DNA of 64,000 nt from Dasypus novemcinctus (GCF_030445035.2 NC_080698.1:2363501-2427500); one strand, 5' to 3'; shown: positions 44,590 through 55,910, counted from the first letter of the stretch. Numbers and translations are program-made. The notes: generated by a model from the letters alone, not told the origin.

Positions 44590-44700
44590 GAGGAAGAATG
44601 CCTGTCCCTCGAGATTTATGGGCGACGTTTTATGTTTTAATGGTTTCTGTCAAAATTCCAGCGGCTGTAGTGACTGATGAGAAGCAAGGGGAGGGAAGAA
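44590..44700. promoter_or_regulatory. Candidate conserved noncoding element
   Basis: A sharp switch from CpG-rich DNA to GAGATTTATGGGCGACG, TTTTATGTTTTAATGG, TTCTGTCAAAATTCCAGC and TAGTGACTGATGAG. TTTATGGG and TTTTATG are CDX/HOX-type sites. The composition change and lack of a repeat match are the only evidence. Confidence 0.35.
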
Positions 44701-45604
44701 TGCTCGGGCAGTGAAAGAGCGCAGAGGAAGACGTGACGTGAACAGGATAGCCTGTGCCCCTGGCACCCACCGCACCACAGGGTACTGGGCGACGCAGCCG
44801 TGGTGCTCCGCCATCGGAAGTGCACCAGGCAGGCCGCCCCGGGTCCAGGGGGGGCAGCTGTGGGAAGGAACACGGGGAGAAGGACGCAGTCAGCTTGGTC
44901 AGGCCTGGCAGTTTCTGAGCCGGAGCCTCGAGGAAGCGCCGCCCCCTTGGCCCGCTTGCCGTGGTCACGCACACCAGCTGCTGCTGTGTCTCGCTCTCCC
45001 CCGGGGCCGTCGAGCCCCTGCAGCCGGTGAGCCTGGAGCCAGAAGGGCCTTGGATGGGAAGCACCAGCGGAGGCAGCCCTTAGCCGGCGGACCAGGGCAG
45101 GGTCTAGATACCCAGCTCCCCAGCCCAGTCGGGGCAGGGGTCCTTACAGGACGGAGCGCGTGGAGCTCCGCGGGCCTGGCCTGAAGGCAGCTGGACTGGC
45201 CTGCCCCCTGCCTGCTCCCCTCACTCTTCTCTTCCACTGCCGCCTTGGGGGAACACTTCCTAATAATCAGTGTCGCATGAATCTCCATCATCATTTGCTT
45301 CTGATCAATCCACCTCAGAAGATGAGACTGGAGGTGAAGAGATGTGGAACGATTTGGAGAAGGAGAAACCAGCTTTGCTGGAGGCAAGGCTGTTTATTAG
45401 AGAGGTGATGGGACCAGTGCCTTGGGAACTAGAAGGTGGGTGTGGAGTTGAGAGACGTCCTGTAGCAGGACAGGAGGACTGGGTCAGCCTGGGGAGTAAA
45501 GGAGAAGGAAGAGCCAGGAGGAGCGTGCTTCCGAGCCAGGGTGGTAGAAGAGGGATGGAAGGTGGAGAACCCAGCGGGGAACTGGCCTGAGGGAGGAGGC
45601 CACC
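44701..45604. other. Unique DNA, no gene seen
   Basis: Nothing recognisable. Frames at 44711-45590 lack known domains. Confidence 0.4.
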
Positions 45605-46180
45605 CGTGGCAGTTTATCATCTATGAATCCCCAAAAAGAAACAGACTGTGTTTGTAAACTGGTCTGTTCCTCTGGGAATGCGCTAGATTCAGCCGACATG
45701 ATGATTAAAGGACCTGTTAAGGTTAGAGCTTTGATTCAACCACACCAGAAGGGCGTGGCTCAGGGCTGAGTCCCCGCCCCCCTGGGGGGCTGGAATAAAC
45801 GGACCCTCACTCAAGACGACACACCAGAGGAGAGACGACCCTGTCATTTTTTATTCTGCGGCCCCAGGGAGAGATGAGCCCTTCACCAGATAGTCTGCAG
45901 CTGATGCAGGAAGCCCTGAGAGTCGGGCCCTGTGCCACCTACCTACAGCTGCTACCGTAAGAAGCTGGGCCCCGGAGCCTCGAGAGGAGGAAGGAGGGAG
46001 AGGCCCGGCAGAGCTCGCCGCCATCTCGCTTCAACACGTGGCAGCAGACTGGTGAGAAAGCAGCCTCGAGGGGGGCTCTCTAGGGCCTTGTATCTGCAAG
46101 CTTTTACCCCAGATAAATACCCCTTACAGAAGCCAACAGGGTTCTGGTACGTGGCATGAGCGCGCCTGCGGCTGACTAGT
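45605..46180 (+). mobile_element. LTR (second xenarthran-like family)
   Basis: TGGCAGTTTATCATCTATGA, TCCCCAAAAAGAAACAGACTG, AACTGGTCTGTTCCTCTGGG, AAAGGACCTGTTAAGGTTAG, TTTGATTCAACCACACCAG and GGAATAAACGGACCC are followed by a CAGATAAATACCCCTTACAG and GGTTCTGGTACGTGGCATGA 3' end. The same order occurs in the split copy at 41818. No internal genes. Confidence 0.65.
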
Positions 46181-46859
46181 GCGGCCCCCATCTGCTCCCC
46201 TCACGCTAGGTGAAGGGTGGGGCAAGCTGCCTGGGTAGGACTATTCCAGAGGAGGCTTAAGAGCGGGGGGAGAAGGCTGGGAGGGGGCTGCTGAGTGGTC
46301 GTGCCAGGCCCCAGCCCCTAGAGGAGCAACAAGGTTGAATCAAAGATGTCGGCCTTCGAGTCAGGAAACCGGAGTCCAGTCCTCCCGCAGCCGCTCACTG
46401 GTTTCCTGCCGGGGGGAGATGTTCATTCGGTCGGCTCCTCAGCATGGGTTTGTTGAGAACCTACTGTGTGCCAGGCTGTGCCAGGCTCTCAGGGTATGCT
46501 GATGACGAGGATGCGGTGAGGGCCCCCCAGTTCCCGCCAACCCCTTCCCCATCAGCAGTGAAAGTGGAGGCCAGGCGCTGGCCCAGCAAGACTTGGAGGC
46601 GAGGAACCGCGCTTTGCGTGTCCCCAGCTCCACGTCCTCACAGCCCGAGGCCCTGACCGCGGAACGCCTGCCTGGACTGGATCCCCGCCCTGCTGACACC
46701 TGCCAGGGTCATCTGTGCGAGACCAAAGCCACCCCCCCCCCCGCCCCGGGCTTACTTGCAGACAGCTGGGAGGCCCTGCCTTGAGGGGCACCGTGTGGGG
46801 ACCACCCCTCACCCCCATTCTGTTTTTCATACTCCAGCCTCTCCTTGGAAATCAATGGA
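46181..46859. other. Unique DNA with an L2-type scrap
   Basis: At 46445-46500, GTTGAGAACCTACTGTGTGC and CAGGCTCTCAGGGTATGCTG match the L2/MIR-type CACTATGTGCCAGGCACT motif. A C homopolymer lies near 46732-46742. No gene. Confidence 0.45.
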
Positions 46860-47125
46860 TTCATTCAAAGGTGCAGACCGGCTGACTTGGCTGACTCGGC
46901 TGTGATGAAAGCGCATTTCGTGCCCCTCCCACAGGCTTCTTTTGTTCTTCTGTTTAATTTTTACATCAGGTTAGTGATAACAAACTCTCAGGCGGGTTCA
47001 TCAAAGGAAACTGATAATTACTGACTTTGTACATTTTCTTTTTGTTCATTATTTTGTTAACACCTAATTCTGAATGGGCTAGAAGCTGGCATTAAAATCA
47101 TTGATAGAGAGCTTGTCACCTCTGA
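46860..47125. promoter_or_regulatory. Candidate conserved noncoding element
   Basis: An AT-rich island in GC-rich DNA. It has GATGAAAGCGCATTTCG, TTAATTTTTACATCAGG, TCATCAAAGGAAACTGATAA (TCF- and GATA-like), ATTATTTTGTTAACACC and CATTAAAATCATTGATAGAG. No repeat match and no open frame. The texture fits a developmental enhancer but proof needs alignment. Confidence 0.38.
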
Positions 47126-47379
47126 GTAGGGTTATTCCGATGGCGGCTGCAGCAAGGGTGTGGGGCTCGCTTCCCGGCAGCCAGGAACATCCTACAAGCA
47201 CCTTTCCACCGGCCTCCAGGTGAACAAACACCTAAACCCAAGGGTGGGTTACAGTTTGCTTTGCAGAAACGTCCTCATCTTGTCCTAGCCGGGATTTCTA
47301 TTAACAGCAGGTAGAAAATAGCGGATGGCTAGGGAAGCGGGGTCTGAGCGAGGGCTGAGGCAGCCCCCTAAGGCGGGAC
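47126..47379. other. Unique spacer
   Basis: Nothing recognisable. Confidence 0.4.
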
Positions 47380-47835
47380 GTCTTAGTTTCCTGACTGCTA
47401 AGTCAGATACAGGCCGTGGGTTGCCTCAAAAATGGGAGTGTATTGGCTCATGGTTTGGGGCTAGAAGTTCAAAGTCAAGGCATCCCCAAGGCGGAGCTCT
47501 TTCCTGGAAGCCCGTGGCCTTCGGGGGCTGCTGGTGTCCCTCGGCCTTGGCTCTCCCATCCCGTGGCCATGCACCTGGCGGCCTCTCCCGCTTCTCCATT
47601 CTCTTCCGGGTTCCACAGACTTCCAACTCCTCGCGGCTCCCTCCTGCTTTTCCTCTGTGTGTCTGAATTTCATTCTCTTATAAAGGACCCAGTAGCAGGA
47701 TGAAGACCCAGCCTGATTCAGCTGGCCCCACCTTACAGAAGTAACGTCACCACAAGGTCCTATGCACAGTGGGCTCACAGCCACATGAATGGATTAGGTC
47801 TAAGAACGGGTTTCTCTGGGGTACACAGCTCCAAG
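47380..47835 (-). mobile_element. ERVL/MaLR-type LTR
   Basis: The plus strand begins GTCTTAGTTTCCTGACTGCT and passes through CAAAGTCAAGGCATCCCCAA, CTCTGTGTGTCTGAATTTCA, ATAAAGGACCCAGTAGCAGG and CTCACAGCCACATGAATGG to CACAGCTCCAAGTCCCCA. It parallels 35117-35553 from end to end. A TSD is not secure (GGACG/GGACA is possible). Confidence 0.82.
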
Positions 47836-48439
47836 TCCCCATCAGGACAAAGGGGTATGATGTCCTAAGGCTTGGTTGGGGTGACACACTGGGAGACCCC
47901 ACAGATACTGAGAGCAGCAGAAGTTTCGTGCATTGGTTGATTGACTCCACACTTAGAATCCGTCATCAGGCGCGCAGCCCTCAGCAGAATTTGCGCTTTA
48001 TAAGAAGTGGATCTTGGCTACCTTGGGATACCTCTCGAGAGCTTTGAACATCCTTCCTACTTTGCGGAAATCTCCCAGTTTTTATCCCACAGCTCCCCGA
48101 AGTAGAAGCTGGAGCTTCTCTTGCCTGGCTCTGGAGCAGCTATGGTGAAGCAGGTGATTGGGCATCACCAGTCGGACACACCCATGCGAGACGTGGACTG
48201 GGAAGAGGGCACCACGACGAAGCCGGTTCCTCAGAACCTGCTCTTCTGAGCACGGCAGCAGGTCATCCAGCTGCAGGGCAGAGGTTCTAAACAGCACCAA
48301 GCACGGCACCTGGGGGCATGAGCACAGCATGTGTGCCCGGGGTCAAAGAGCTAGACCCCGGGGAGCTGCTGAGTGTGGACTCTGCTCTTGGCGGCTGGCC
48401 TTCAGGGCTGTTCCTCTGGCCTCCAGGAGGTTCTGTGAG
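47836..48439. other. Unique DNA, no gene seen
   Basis: Nothing recognisable. A degraded LTR may cover about 48310-48545, since AATAAACTTCCCTGCTTAAA (near 48533) resembles an LTR polyadenylation region, but I could not support it further. Confidence 0.35.
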
Positions 48440-48530
48440 CTATCTCCTATCTCCTATCTCCTACCTCCTTTCTCCTATCTCCTATCTCCTATCTCCTCTC
48501 TACTCTCTATTCTCTACTATCTACTATTCT
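48440..48530. repeat. Heptamer CTATCTC-type microsatellite
   Basis: Repeated CTCCTAT units with occasional substitutions (CTCCTAC, CTCCTTT, CTCTCTA) over about 90 bp. Pyrimidine-rich strand. Confidence 0.9.
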
Positions 48531-49694
48531 TGAATAAACTTCCCTGCTTAAACTGGTTAGAACGAGCAACTGAGAACACAGACTGTGGTCATAGGTCTTT
48601 AGCTGCAAATAACAGAAACTCAAAGGAAATATCCTAGGTTGTGAAACTAAAACAATCCAGAATTCAGTTATGGTTGGAGGCAGGGGCCAGGGCCAGCCAC
48701 CTAATTTGCAGAGCCCGGCACGAAATAAAAACGTGGGGCCTCTGAAAAGTTATTTAGAATTTCCAGGTGGTGGCAGAAGAGCAGCCCAAGCTCAGGGCCC
48801 TCCAGAGGCACAGGTCGTGAGCCTGGGAAGCTGGCGCTGCCAGGGGCTCCCACAAGGTCACTGGGCCCCAGGGTCTCGCTCTTCCTCTCCATCTCTTGGT
48901 CTCGGCCCTCCATCTTAACGTGTTGACTTTATTCTCAAGACACCCTTCTCCACACAGTAGGCTCCAGGAACACCAAGCTTCAAGTACGGTAGAAAGAGTG
49001 TTCCCTGTCCCACACTTGACAACAGGTGTCCTGGGATTCTGTCTGATTGGCTAATCCCGGTCACTTACCCATCAGGGAAGTTGGATCATCCGCCCTAGAG
49101 CCCTGTTGCCTTAATGTGGGAAGGGGACTCCGTGCGCTGTGCTAGCCAAAGGGACAATGGATAGCGGGCTAACGCAACAGACGCCGTCCACTGTGTAAGG
49201 CATACCTGCTCTGAAGAAGCTTGAAATGTAGTAGGAAATCTGATCTCATAAGAAAATGTGACAGAGAGAGGTAGTGTTCATCAAATACCCATGCCCCACT
49301 CATTTCCCAGCCTCCCTTGCAGTTCAGTTTTGGACCTGTGACCCTTCCGGCCGATGGATTGCTGCTGCCCCTCCCCTTCCCCTCTCCTCGGAGGCCCTGG
49401 CCCTTACGGTGTCTCCTCACATGTGATTCCCTCCTCGGCTGAACGTACTGCACGCTGCCGACTACCCACACTTCCACGGGGCTGCCTGGGCCTAGAGGAG
49501 ACCTCCCCATGCTCCTGGTCCACGAGGGCATCACCCAGAGCGTGACCCGGAGGCCGGCCTGCAGAAAAGCAGAATAAAGCTGCCAGAGCACGACCACCTC
49601 GCGCCGCTCCAGCAGTGCCGGGTCTGAGCTCTGCACCCCAGGAGAGCACGCTCGTCACCTCCACCCAGCCCCGTGGCTGCGAGCCCGTGGGGCT
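48531..49694. other. Unique DNA with one old-repeat scrap
   Basis: About 48595-48680, GGTCTTTAGCTGCAAATAAC then AGAAACTCAAAGGAAATATC is related to the opening of the repeat at 29560. The rest is unassigned and no gene is seen. Confidence 0.4.
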
Positions 49695-50165
49695 GCGAGC
49701 CCGTTGGGAGTAGGACCTCTTGAAGACGGGGTTTTTAGTTAGGATGAAACTAACTGAATCCGTTTGGGCTTTCCTCTGGGTACTGGCATCCTTTATAAGC
49801 AGAATGAATTCAGGCACAGAGAGAAAAAAAGCCACGGAAGGAGCCAGAAGTCAGTGGGAGCTGGAGGAGAAAAGGGGAGACCTTGTCATGCCATCGCCAT
49901 GTGGTCGAAAAGCCAAAGACCGAGGATCCCCGGCAGCCAGCCCCAGAGCGCCTCCTCTTCAGGGAGCGGCAGCGCCCTGTCAGCGCTGCGGTTTCGGACG
50001 CCTGCTAGCCACAGGCTCCCATCGCGTGGTATTTGTGTCAGTAGCCGCCCCCAAAGGCCAGCCCAGGGCGCGCACACCATGAGGGGTCTGGAAACGAGCT
50101 CAGCTTCTTCTCTTGTGCACTGGCTTGTTAAAGGCTCTGAGAACACCTGCAGTGAAGACACTTAT
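49695..50165 (+). mobile_element. ERVL/MaLR-type LTR
   Basis: CTCTTGAAGACGGGGTTTTT, AACTGAATCCGTTTGGGC, GGCATCCTTTATAAGCAGAA (TATA-like) and GAATTCAGGCACAGAGAG are followed by AAAGCCACGGAAGGAGCC and CAGCCAGCCCCAGAGCG. These are the order of the 35117 family in plus orientation. Borders are approximate. Confidence 0.68.
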
Positions 50166-50544
50166 TTAACTTTCTCCTTGTTTTCCAAACGGATCAGACC
50201 ACGGAAACTTTTTTCCCCATAATTCCGCCAAAGGACACTTATCCAGGGCACTTATTGACGCTCTCGTACAACCTTCATAGAACAGAAAGGTCAAGAGTAA
50301 AAAAATAGTACAAAGGTTGTGTAACTGGAGTTCATCCCTCATCAGCCACTAGTGATAGTCAATACTCTGCTAATTTTCTGGGCTAAATCTCAAAGGGAAA
50401 GAGAAGGAAAGGGGAGAGGGGAAGCTTCCACATGTCCTTCTGGACTGTTCTTTCCTGAGATAACAGGAACAGCCACAACAGCAAAGACTAATTTCCTAAT
50501 CAAATAGGAACCTGTTGTTTTCCTCCCACAGTAACTCTCAAGGT
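50166..50544. other. Unique DNA, no gene seen
   Basis: AT-rich with no recognisable repeat. Confidence 0.4.
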
Positions 50545-50810
50545 ATCGGAGTCGGTGCTTCTGACTTTCTCTTGACCCATCTCTTGTGGTCCCAATATGG
50601 CTGCTGAGTTTCAGTCCTCACATCTGTGTTCAAAGCAGAAAGAAAGGGCAAAGAGATGGGGCCGGTTTGTCTTTCATCAAAAAGTAAAAGCTTTCGTGTC
50701 AGTCCCCAGCAAGCCATTTCTTCTATCTTACCCAGTCCTAGCCGTGTCACAGCCGCAAGGGAGGCTGGGAAAGCGAGCCTGGCCTATTTCAGAGAAGGCA
50801 AGGGAGAGAG
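50545..50810. repeat. Ancient interspersed repeat fragment, class uncertain
   Basis: AATATGGCTGCTGAGTTTCA and CACAGCCGCAAGGGAGGCTG, then GGAAAGCGAGCC, resemble a mammal-wide repeat with a GCAAGGGAGGCTGGGAAATG signature. Weak. Confidence 0.4.
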
Positions 50811-50889
50811 AGGAATTAGTCAACTGTGTCTTCCACATTCTGCCAGAAAGACTCAGTGTCTGCAGCACGATTTGTGTTCCCTCCGTGTG

Positions 50890-51125
50890 TTAAGATCTGG
50901 TTGGCGCTGCTGTTGTATTATCTGCTCGCAGAAATAAAACACACTCACAGCCGAGTGCACATGCCTCAAGGGCACAGCTCGCTGAATTCTCGCCGTGTGA
51001 ACACACCCACGCAGCCAGCACCCATTCAAGAAAGAAGACGTTCCACGTTCCAGTAGCAGACCCCTCGCACCCTCCTCCAGTTACAATCGCCCCCAAAGCT
51101 GTCCTCTCTCCTCACTGCCAACAGC
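50890..51125 (-). mobile_element. L1M-type LINE fragment
   Basis: AGCTCGCTGAATTCTCGCCG, GTGTGAACACACCCACGCAG and CCAGCACCCATTCAAGAAAG match the L1M 3' complement. The same element type resumes at 52545, so the 1.4 kb between may be inserted or the two may be independent. Confidence 0.65.
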
Positions 51126-52544
51126 ACGCGCGGCTCTGCAGTGTATTTCCTGGAAGCGCAGCAATTCCCCCCCTGCAGTGGACGGCGAAGGAAGTGGTGT
51201 GGAGTGCGAGGAGCGGGCAGGCCAGCTGCTGGACACACCGGGGACCCCGGCTGGGCCTCTCAACGGAGGAGTGAACGTGCCGTCCTTCCTGGGCGGTGGC
51301 ACTGGCCAGTCCCCAGGCGGTCATCTGGCTCTTGTTAAATGACTTGGTCCCTGAGGCTGCTCGCCTGAGGGACTGGACGCTGTCAAGGGGGAGCCCCTGC
51401 CAGTGGACTCCTACGCTCTGCATTCGGGGTTCGAATCTGGGAGGGGCATTTGTCTCCCCGTCCTGAAATCTTGCGCTGTTGGCAGGACCTCGTGTCCTTG
51501 GCTTCTCCTGCTCTGGGAAGTCACTGCCTCCCGTCACGAGGTGCCCTCTGAGGCCCCAGGCAAGCTCTGTCAAAGCCACACGGGCTGCACGTCTTGTCCC
51601 AGGAACATACACGTCTGTGTTCCCGTGAAAACCCAACCAGTTGGCCCATGACAATTGCGAACACCTGTTTTTTAAGTTGAAGACAATCAGTCACCAGCTC
51701 CTGGGTGCTTTTCCTGTGCTAGATCCTGCGTTAAGCGAACTGCACCTCCATCGCACTTAACCCTCACGACACCCTAGAAGGCGGGGCTCCCCAGTTTACA
51801 GGCGAGGGAAAAGCGGCTCAGGGGCTTGGCACCTGCCAAGGCTCAGGGCGGCGGGTGCTGGGGTGAAGGAGGGCTGCCCGGCTCAGGGCGCTGCGCTGGC
51901 ATGGCCAGCCTGGAGGGAAGCCGCACACGGAGTGCCGAGGCCGGGAAGCGGGCAGGGGTGTCCAGCGAAACAGAAGCAGCCAGGGGCTCCCGGGACCCTG
52001 GCGGACCTGGGTGAAGGCTGAGAGGCCGGAGGAGGCCCAGCAGCTGCAGAGGCCGGGCTGGAGGCCCAGGCTCTCCCGCCCCCCCTCTGCTGAGCCCAGG
52101 GGGCTTCCCCAAGGCCTCGCAGGAGGCAGTGAAACGCAGAGCCCCCCGAGCCATGCCTGGCCCCGCACTCCAACAGAGGGAGAAGGTGTTCCGGATTCGA
52201 CAGCCAGGGGGGATGGCCTGGGACGCCGAGCACACTGGAGACCCATAGACTGACACACGGGGGTCCAGGGAAGGGTCCCCCAGAGCAGGTGATTACAAAG
52301 GAAGCGCCCCCAGGGGGGACGGGGAAGGAAACAGGAGGAGCAGGACAGCGGAGGGGCGCGGCAGCAAGGATGCGTCCCCAGCAGAGCCCTCGGGCACTGC
52401 TTCCAGGGGCGCTGGGGAGGGGCTACACCTCGGCTCTGCCGGGTCTGGCAGGGAAGCTGGCGTCCCATCTCCCCATCTGCACCCTCGGGCTTTGATTGAA
52501 GCTGCCCGCAGCTGTGGGGGCAGAACATACACGCTTGGGTGCTG
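51126..52544. other. GC-rich DNA between L1M fragments
   Basis: No gene recognised. A MIR-like minus-strand fragment covers about 51690-51845 (CTGGGTGCTTTTCCTGTGCT, TTTACAGGCGAGGGAAAAGC). A frame at 51818-52528 minus is low complexity. Confidence 0.45.
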
Positions 52545-52697
52545 CCGGCTTTCTGTTCCTGTGGGTAAATTCTGTAAACTTCATATAAATAGAATCACAC
52601 AATATGTGGTACTTGGTGACTGGTTTCTTTCACTTAGCATAATGTTTCCCAGGTTCCTCCATGTCATAGCATGGATCCAATACTTCCTTTCTTTTTA

Positions 52698-53082
52698 AAG
52701 ATTTATTTATTTCTCTCCCCCCTCCACCCCAGTCCCAGTTGTCTGTTCTCTGTGTCCATTTGCTGCATCTTCTTTGTCCACTTGTGTTGTTGTCAGCGGC
52801 ACGGGAATCTGTGTTTCTTTTTGTTGTGTCATCTTGCTGTGTCAGCTCTCTGTGTGTGCGCCGCCATTCCTGGGCAGGCTACACTTTCTTTTGCGCTGGG
52901 TGGCTCTCCTTGCGCGTGGCGCTCCCCTATGCGGGGACACCCCTGCATGGCAGGGCACTCCTTGCATGCATCAGCACTGCTCATGGGCCAGCTCCACACG
53001 GGTCAAGGAGGCCCAGGGTTTGAACTGCGGACCTTCCATGTCATAGACAGATGCCCTAACCGCTGGGCCAAGTCTGCTTCCC
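52698..53082 (-). mobile_element. DAS-type SINE (long form)
   Basis: AAGATTTATTTATTTCTCTC start, standard body, head complement CTGGGCCAAGTCTGCTTCCC. A 17-bp duplication, TACTTCCTTTCTTTTTA (52681-52697) and TACTTCATTTCTTTTTA (53083-53099), differs at one base. Confidence 0.95.
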
Positions 53083-53119
53083 TACTTCATTTCTTTTTAT
53101 TGCCAAATAATATTTTCTA

Positions 53120-53610
53120 TGATATGAGGGTTAATTTCAAGTGTCAGCTGGGCCAATTTCTGGTGTCCAGTTCTTCGGTCAAGCAAGCACTGGCCTGATG
53201 GTTACTGTGTGGGTATTTCATAGATTTAAATCATCAGTCAGTTGACTGCATCTAAAATCAACAAAAGTGATGCCTGAAGAGGACTCTCCTCACCCAAAGA
53301 GGTGGAGACCTTACAGGGAGAAGAGCGAGAAAGGAGAATTTCTCTCTCTATTTCAGCCGGCCAACTTTCCCTGGGGAATTCATCATCAACTTCATTGGAG
53401 TCCCAAATTTACACACAGCTTCTCCTGGGGAATGCAGTGTCACCATCAGGTTCCCAGCCCGTGGCCTGCCTTACACGATTCAGACTTGCCAATCCCCACA
53501 GGCCCGTGAGCCAAGTCCTAAAACAGATCCCTACGTATATACATATATATATGTATTTATGTATGTATGTACATCCTGTTCGGTTCTGCTTCTCTGGAAC
53601 ACCTGCCTAC
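53120..53610 (+). mobile_element. MLT2-like (ERVL) LTR
   Basis: GGTTAATTTCAAGTGTCAGC then TGGGCCAATTTCTGGTGTCC, CATCAGTCAGTTGACTGCAT, a CAGCCGGCCAACTTTCCC block and a second CTGGGGAAT block, GTGAGCCAAGTCC, a TATACATATATATATG stretch and GGTTCTGCTTCTCTGG follow the MLT2 order. The element lies within the L1M fragment and has no internal retroviral genes. Confidence 0.78.
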
Positions 53611-53945
53611 CACATGTTGCTTTTCCATTCACTGGTTAAGGGACACTTGAGCTGCTTGCACTTTTCGGCTCTTGGGAACAATGTTGCTGTGGATATCCAG
53701 GTATACGTTTTTGTGTGAACGCATGCTTTCATTTCTCTTGGTTGCACACCTAGGAGTGGAATTTCTGGGCCACGTGAGAACTCTATGCTTAACCTTTTGA
53801 GGAAAAGCCAGGCTGTTTCCAAAGCAGCTGCACTGTTGTACCTTCCCACCACAAGAATACAAGGGCTTGAATTTCTCCACATCTTCACCAAAACTTATTA
53901 TAAGCTGTCTTTTTCTATTAAAGCAAATAGATTTTAAAACATTAA

Positions 53946-54360
53946 TATTTTATTAACAATTAATAGAGATCCTCATGTTTTGCCTAGAACAGATAATTTT
54001 ATAGATCCACCCTTTCTGCAATTCCTAAATCCAAAATCTCTGGAAACTGAAGGGTTTCATGATATATTTGATGCCAAAACCTGCCTGAATTGAACTCATT
54101 TCAGTAGTGAAATCTGAACTGACTTTTTATCCCACTTAGTAGGAATATGCATGTTTACAGGACTATCAGTGTGCTACTCTAGTAGCAGTGTGGTAAAATA
54201 TATAATATCTGTACTTGGTTATCTTTCTAAAACCTGAAAAATGCTGAAATTTGTAATGTCTGAAAGCAAAGGATCTGGATAAAGGTTTTGGTTCTATAAT
54301 AGCAGGGACGTGGGGATAGTTGTTGAGAAGGGACAGAACACTCAGCTATTTTAGGAACTT
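53946..54360. other. AT-rich unique DNA
   Basis: Nothing recognisable. Confidence 0.4.
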
Positions 54361-55910
54361 CTCTTGACCCAGCGTTTTGCCTAGAAGCTCGCAAGAAGAG
54401 AAGAAGGCTAGCGGATTTTCTGGAAGCGTGCAGGAAGGCCTACCGGACAGGAGAGCTCCAGTAAGTTCCCATCATCCACAAGTCCCTGGGAGTGGCTCTC
54501 CGCTTGCCGGGCTCAGTAACTGGCAGATCTGCAGAAGGGAATGGAAAGGTCCTGCCGCATCAGCCAGCCGAGCCAGAGGCCCCGCTGAGCTGGGCCAGCC
54601 AGGGGCAGGGCCGCAGGGGTGGGGACTGGTCAACTTCCCACCTCCAGGAGGGTCCGTCCCTCTGGCAGCCCCCAAGGCTTGGACTAAAGAGGGCACTCCT
54701 CCCACGGGGAGGGCGTGCTGGGTCCCCTTCCGTCAAAGCCATCTTCTTACTTCTGGGAGAAGAAAAGGGCAAGGCGCGTCCTCCCAGGAAGGCCGGCACA
54801 GCCTTCGGACGTTCCCCGGAAAACTACCAATGTCTGTCTCACCGGACAGTTTTTTTCCAACTGAGCTAAGGAGTCTTGAGAAAGTCATCTCTGAGGCCCC
54901 AGGTTCTTAAGTATAATCGCCTGCACGTGACTTCACTGTAGGAAACCTTGGCTGGCGCGGCGTGCCGGAGGTGGATGCGCCAAGTCCACACTGATCTGAA
55001 GATCCTTTCCCCTGAAACATAAGAGGTGGCAGTGAAAAGACTCCATTTTCTGCGCATCGCGTTGGCTCCGTTAGAAGGCTCTGTGATCACATCACACGTG
55101 CTTTGTCTTCAAACAGAGCCTGCCCTGTCCCTTTCGCCCACAAGCAGGAAAAGTCCTTTCCACGCTCATTACTGCTGGCCGCGCCGGCTCTCTGACGAGC
55201 CTCCTCCCTCTCTCTGGAGCCCTTCCTCTGCCATTGTCCCTTGCCTTAGACAGCGTCTTGCAGCCCCAAGGCTGTGGCTCTCGGGGAGGAGTGCGCGGAT
55301 GAGCCGGGTGTCTGCACTGGAAGCTTCCCCGGAGGCTGCCCTGGAATGGCGTGGGGAGGAGGGTGGAGGCGGCGGAGCGGGGGGCACTTGGCACCGATTT
55401 CGCTTCCTGGGGCCCCGTGGAGGAAAGCCAGAAAGACCCTCGAGAGGGTCAGGGAAGGGGACCCGGGACTGCTCGGGTGCAGTGGGCGGGATGCTCTCCT
55501 CCCAGGTGAAACAGCAGGAGGACACCTGTGCCCCACCCAAGCCTGGACGCGCGGGGGCAGTGAGGGACACAGCAGCGCTGAGGGCCTTCCTTCGCAGCCT
55601 CGTGGACAGGAGCTGCCGGCATCCCTGGGGGCCGTCCTTCCTCACACGGCCTGGGCCCCTGGCTCAGCAGCAGGACGTCAGCCAGGCCCGCGCGGCCCGG
55701 CTCTCACGTGCGGGCTATTCTTCCTGAGAACAGGCCAGGCCTGCGTGATGCGCCGCAATTCAGAGGAGGCAGAAGAGCAGCCGGCGCAAGTCACCCACAC
55801 TGTGGGAGGTGGGACTGCCCAGGACATCACAAGAAAGTATCAGAAATGCAAAGCCAGTACTTGTAGAAGCACCGGAAAGGGATGGCCGGACAGAGGGCAA
55901 TGAATCAGGA
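54361..55910. other. GC-rich unique DNA, no gene supported
   Basis: Frames of 170-230 codons (54377-54910 plus, 55026-55727 plus, 55169-55645 minus) overlap on opposite strands, which real exons would not do. None has a recognisable domain. Repeat-free as far as I can tell. Confidence 0.4.

Larger units (their letters stand above)
52545..53945 (-). mobile_element. L1M-type LINE 3' region with nested SINE and LTR
   Basis: With insertions removed, the plus strand reads ACTTCATATAAATAGAATCA, TTTCTTTCACTTAGCATAAT, CTTCATTTCTTTTTATTGCC, ACCTAGGAGTGGAATTTCTG, CTATGCTTAACCTTTTGAGG and TGAATTTCTCCACATCTTCA. This is a textbook L1M antisense order. The SINE is at 52698-53082 and the LTR at 53120-53610. 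Confidence 0.88.

Noticed and set aside
48310..48545. Gammaretrovirus-like LTR
   Set aside because: Only a polyadenylation-like AATAAACTTCC and a pyrimidine repeat were seen. No matched termini or TSD.
51126..52544. Host exon between L1M fragments
   Set aside because: Frames exist but are low complexity and in opposed orientations. No splice-consistent exon was found.
55026..55727. 233-codon plus-strand frame
   Set aside because: Overlapped by minus-strand frames of similar length, no known domain and no supportable splice structure.
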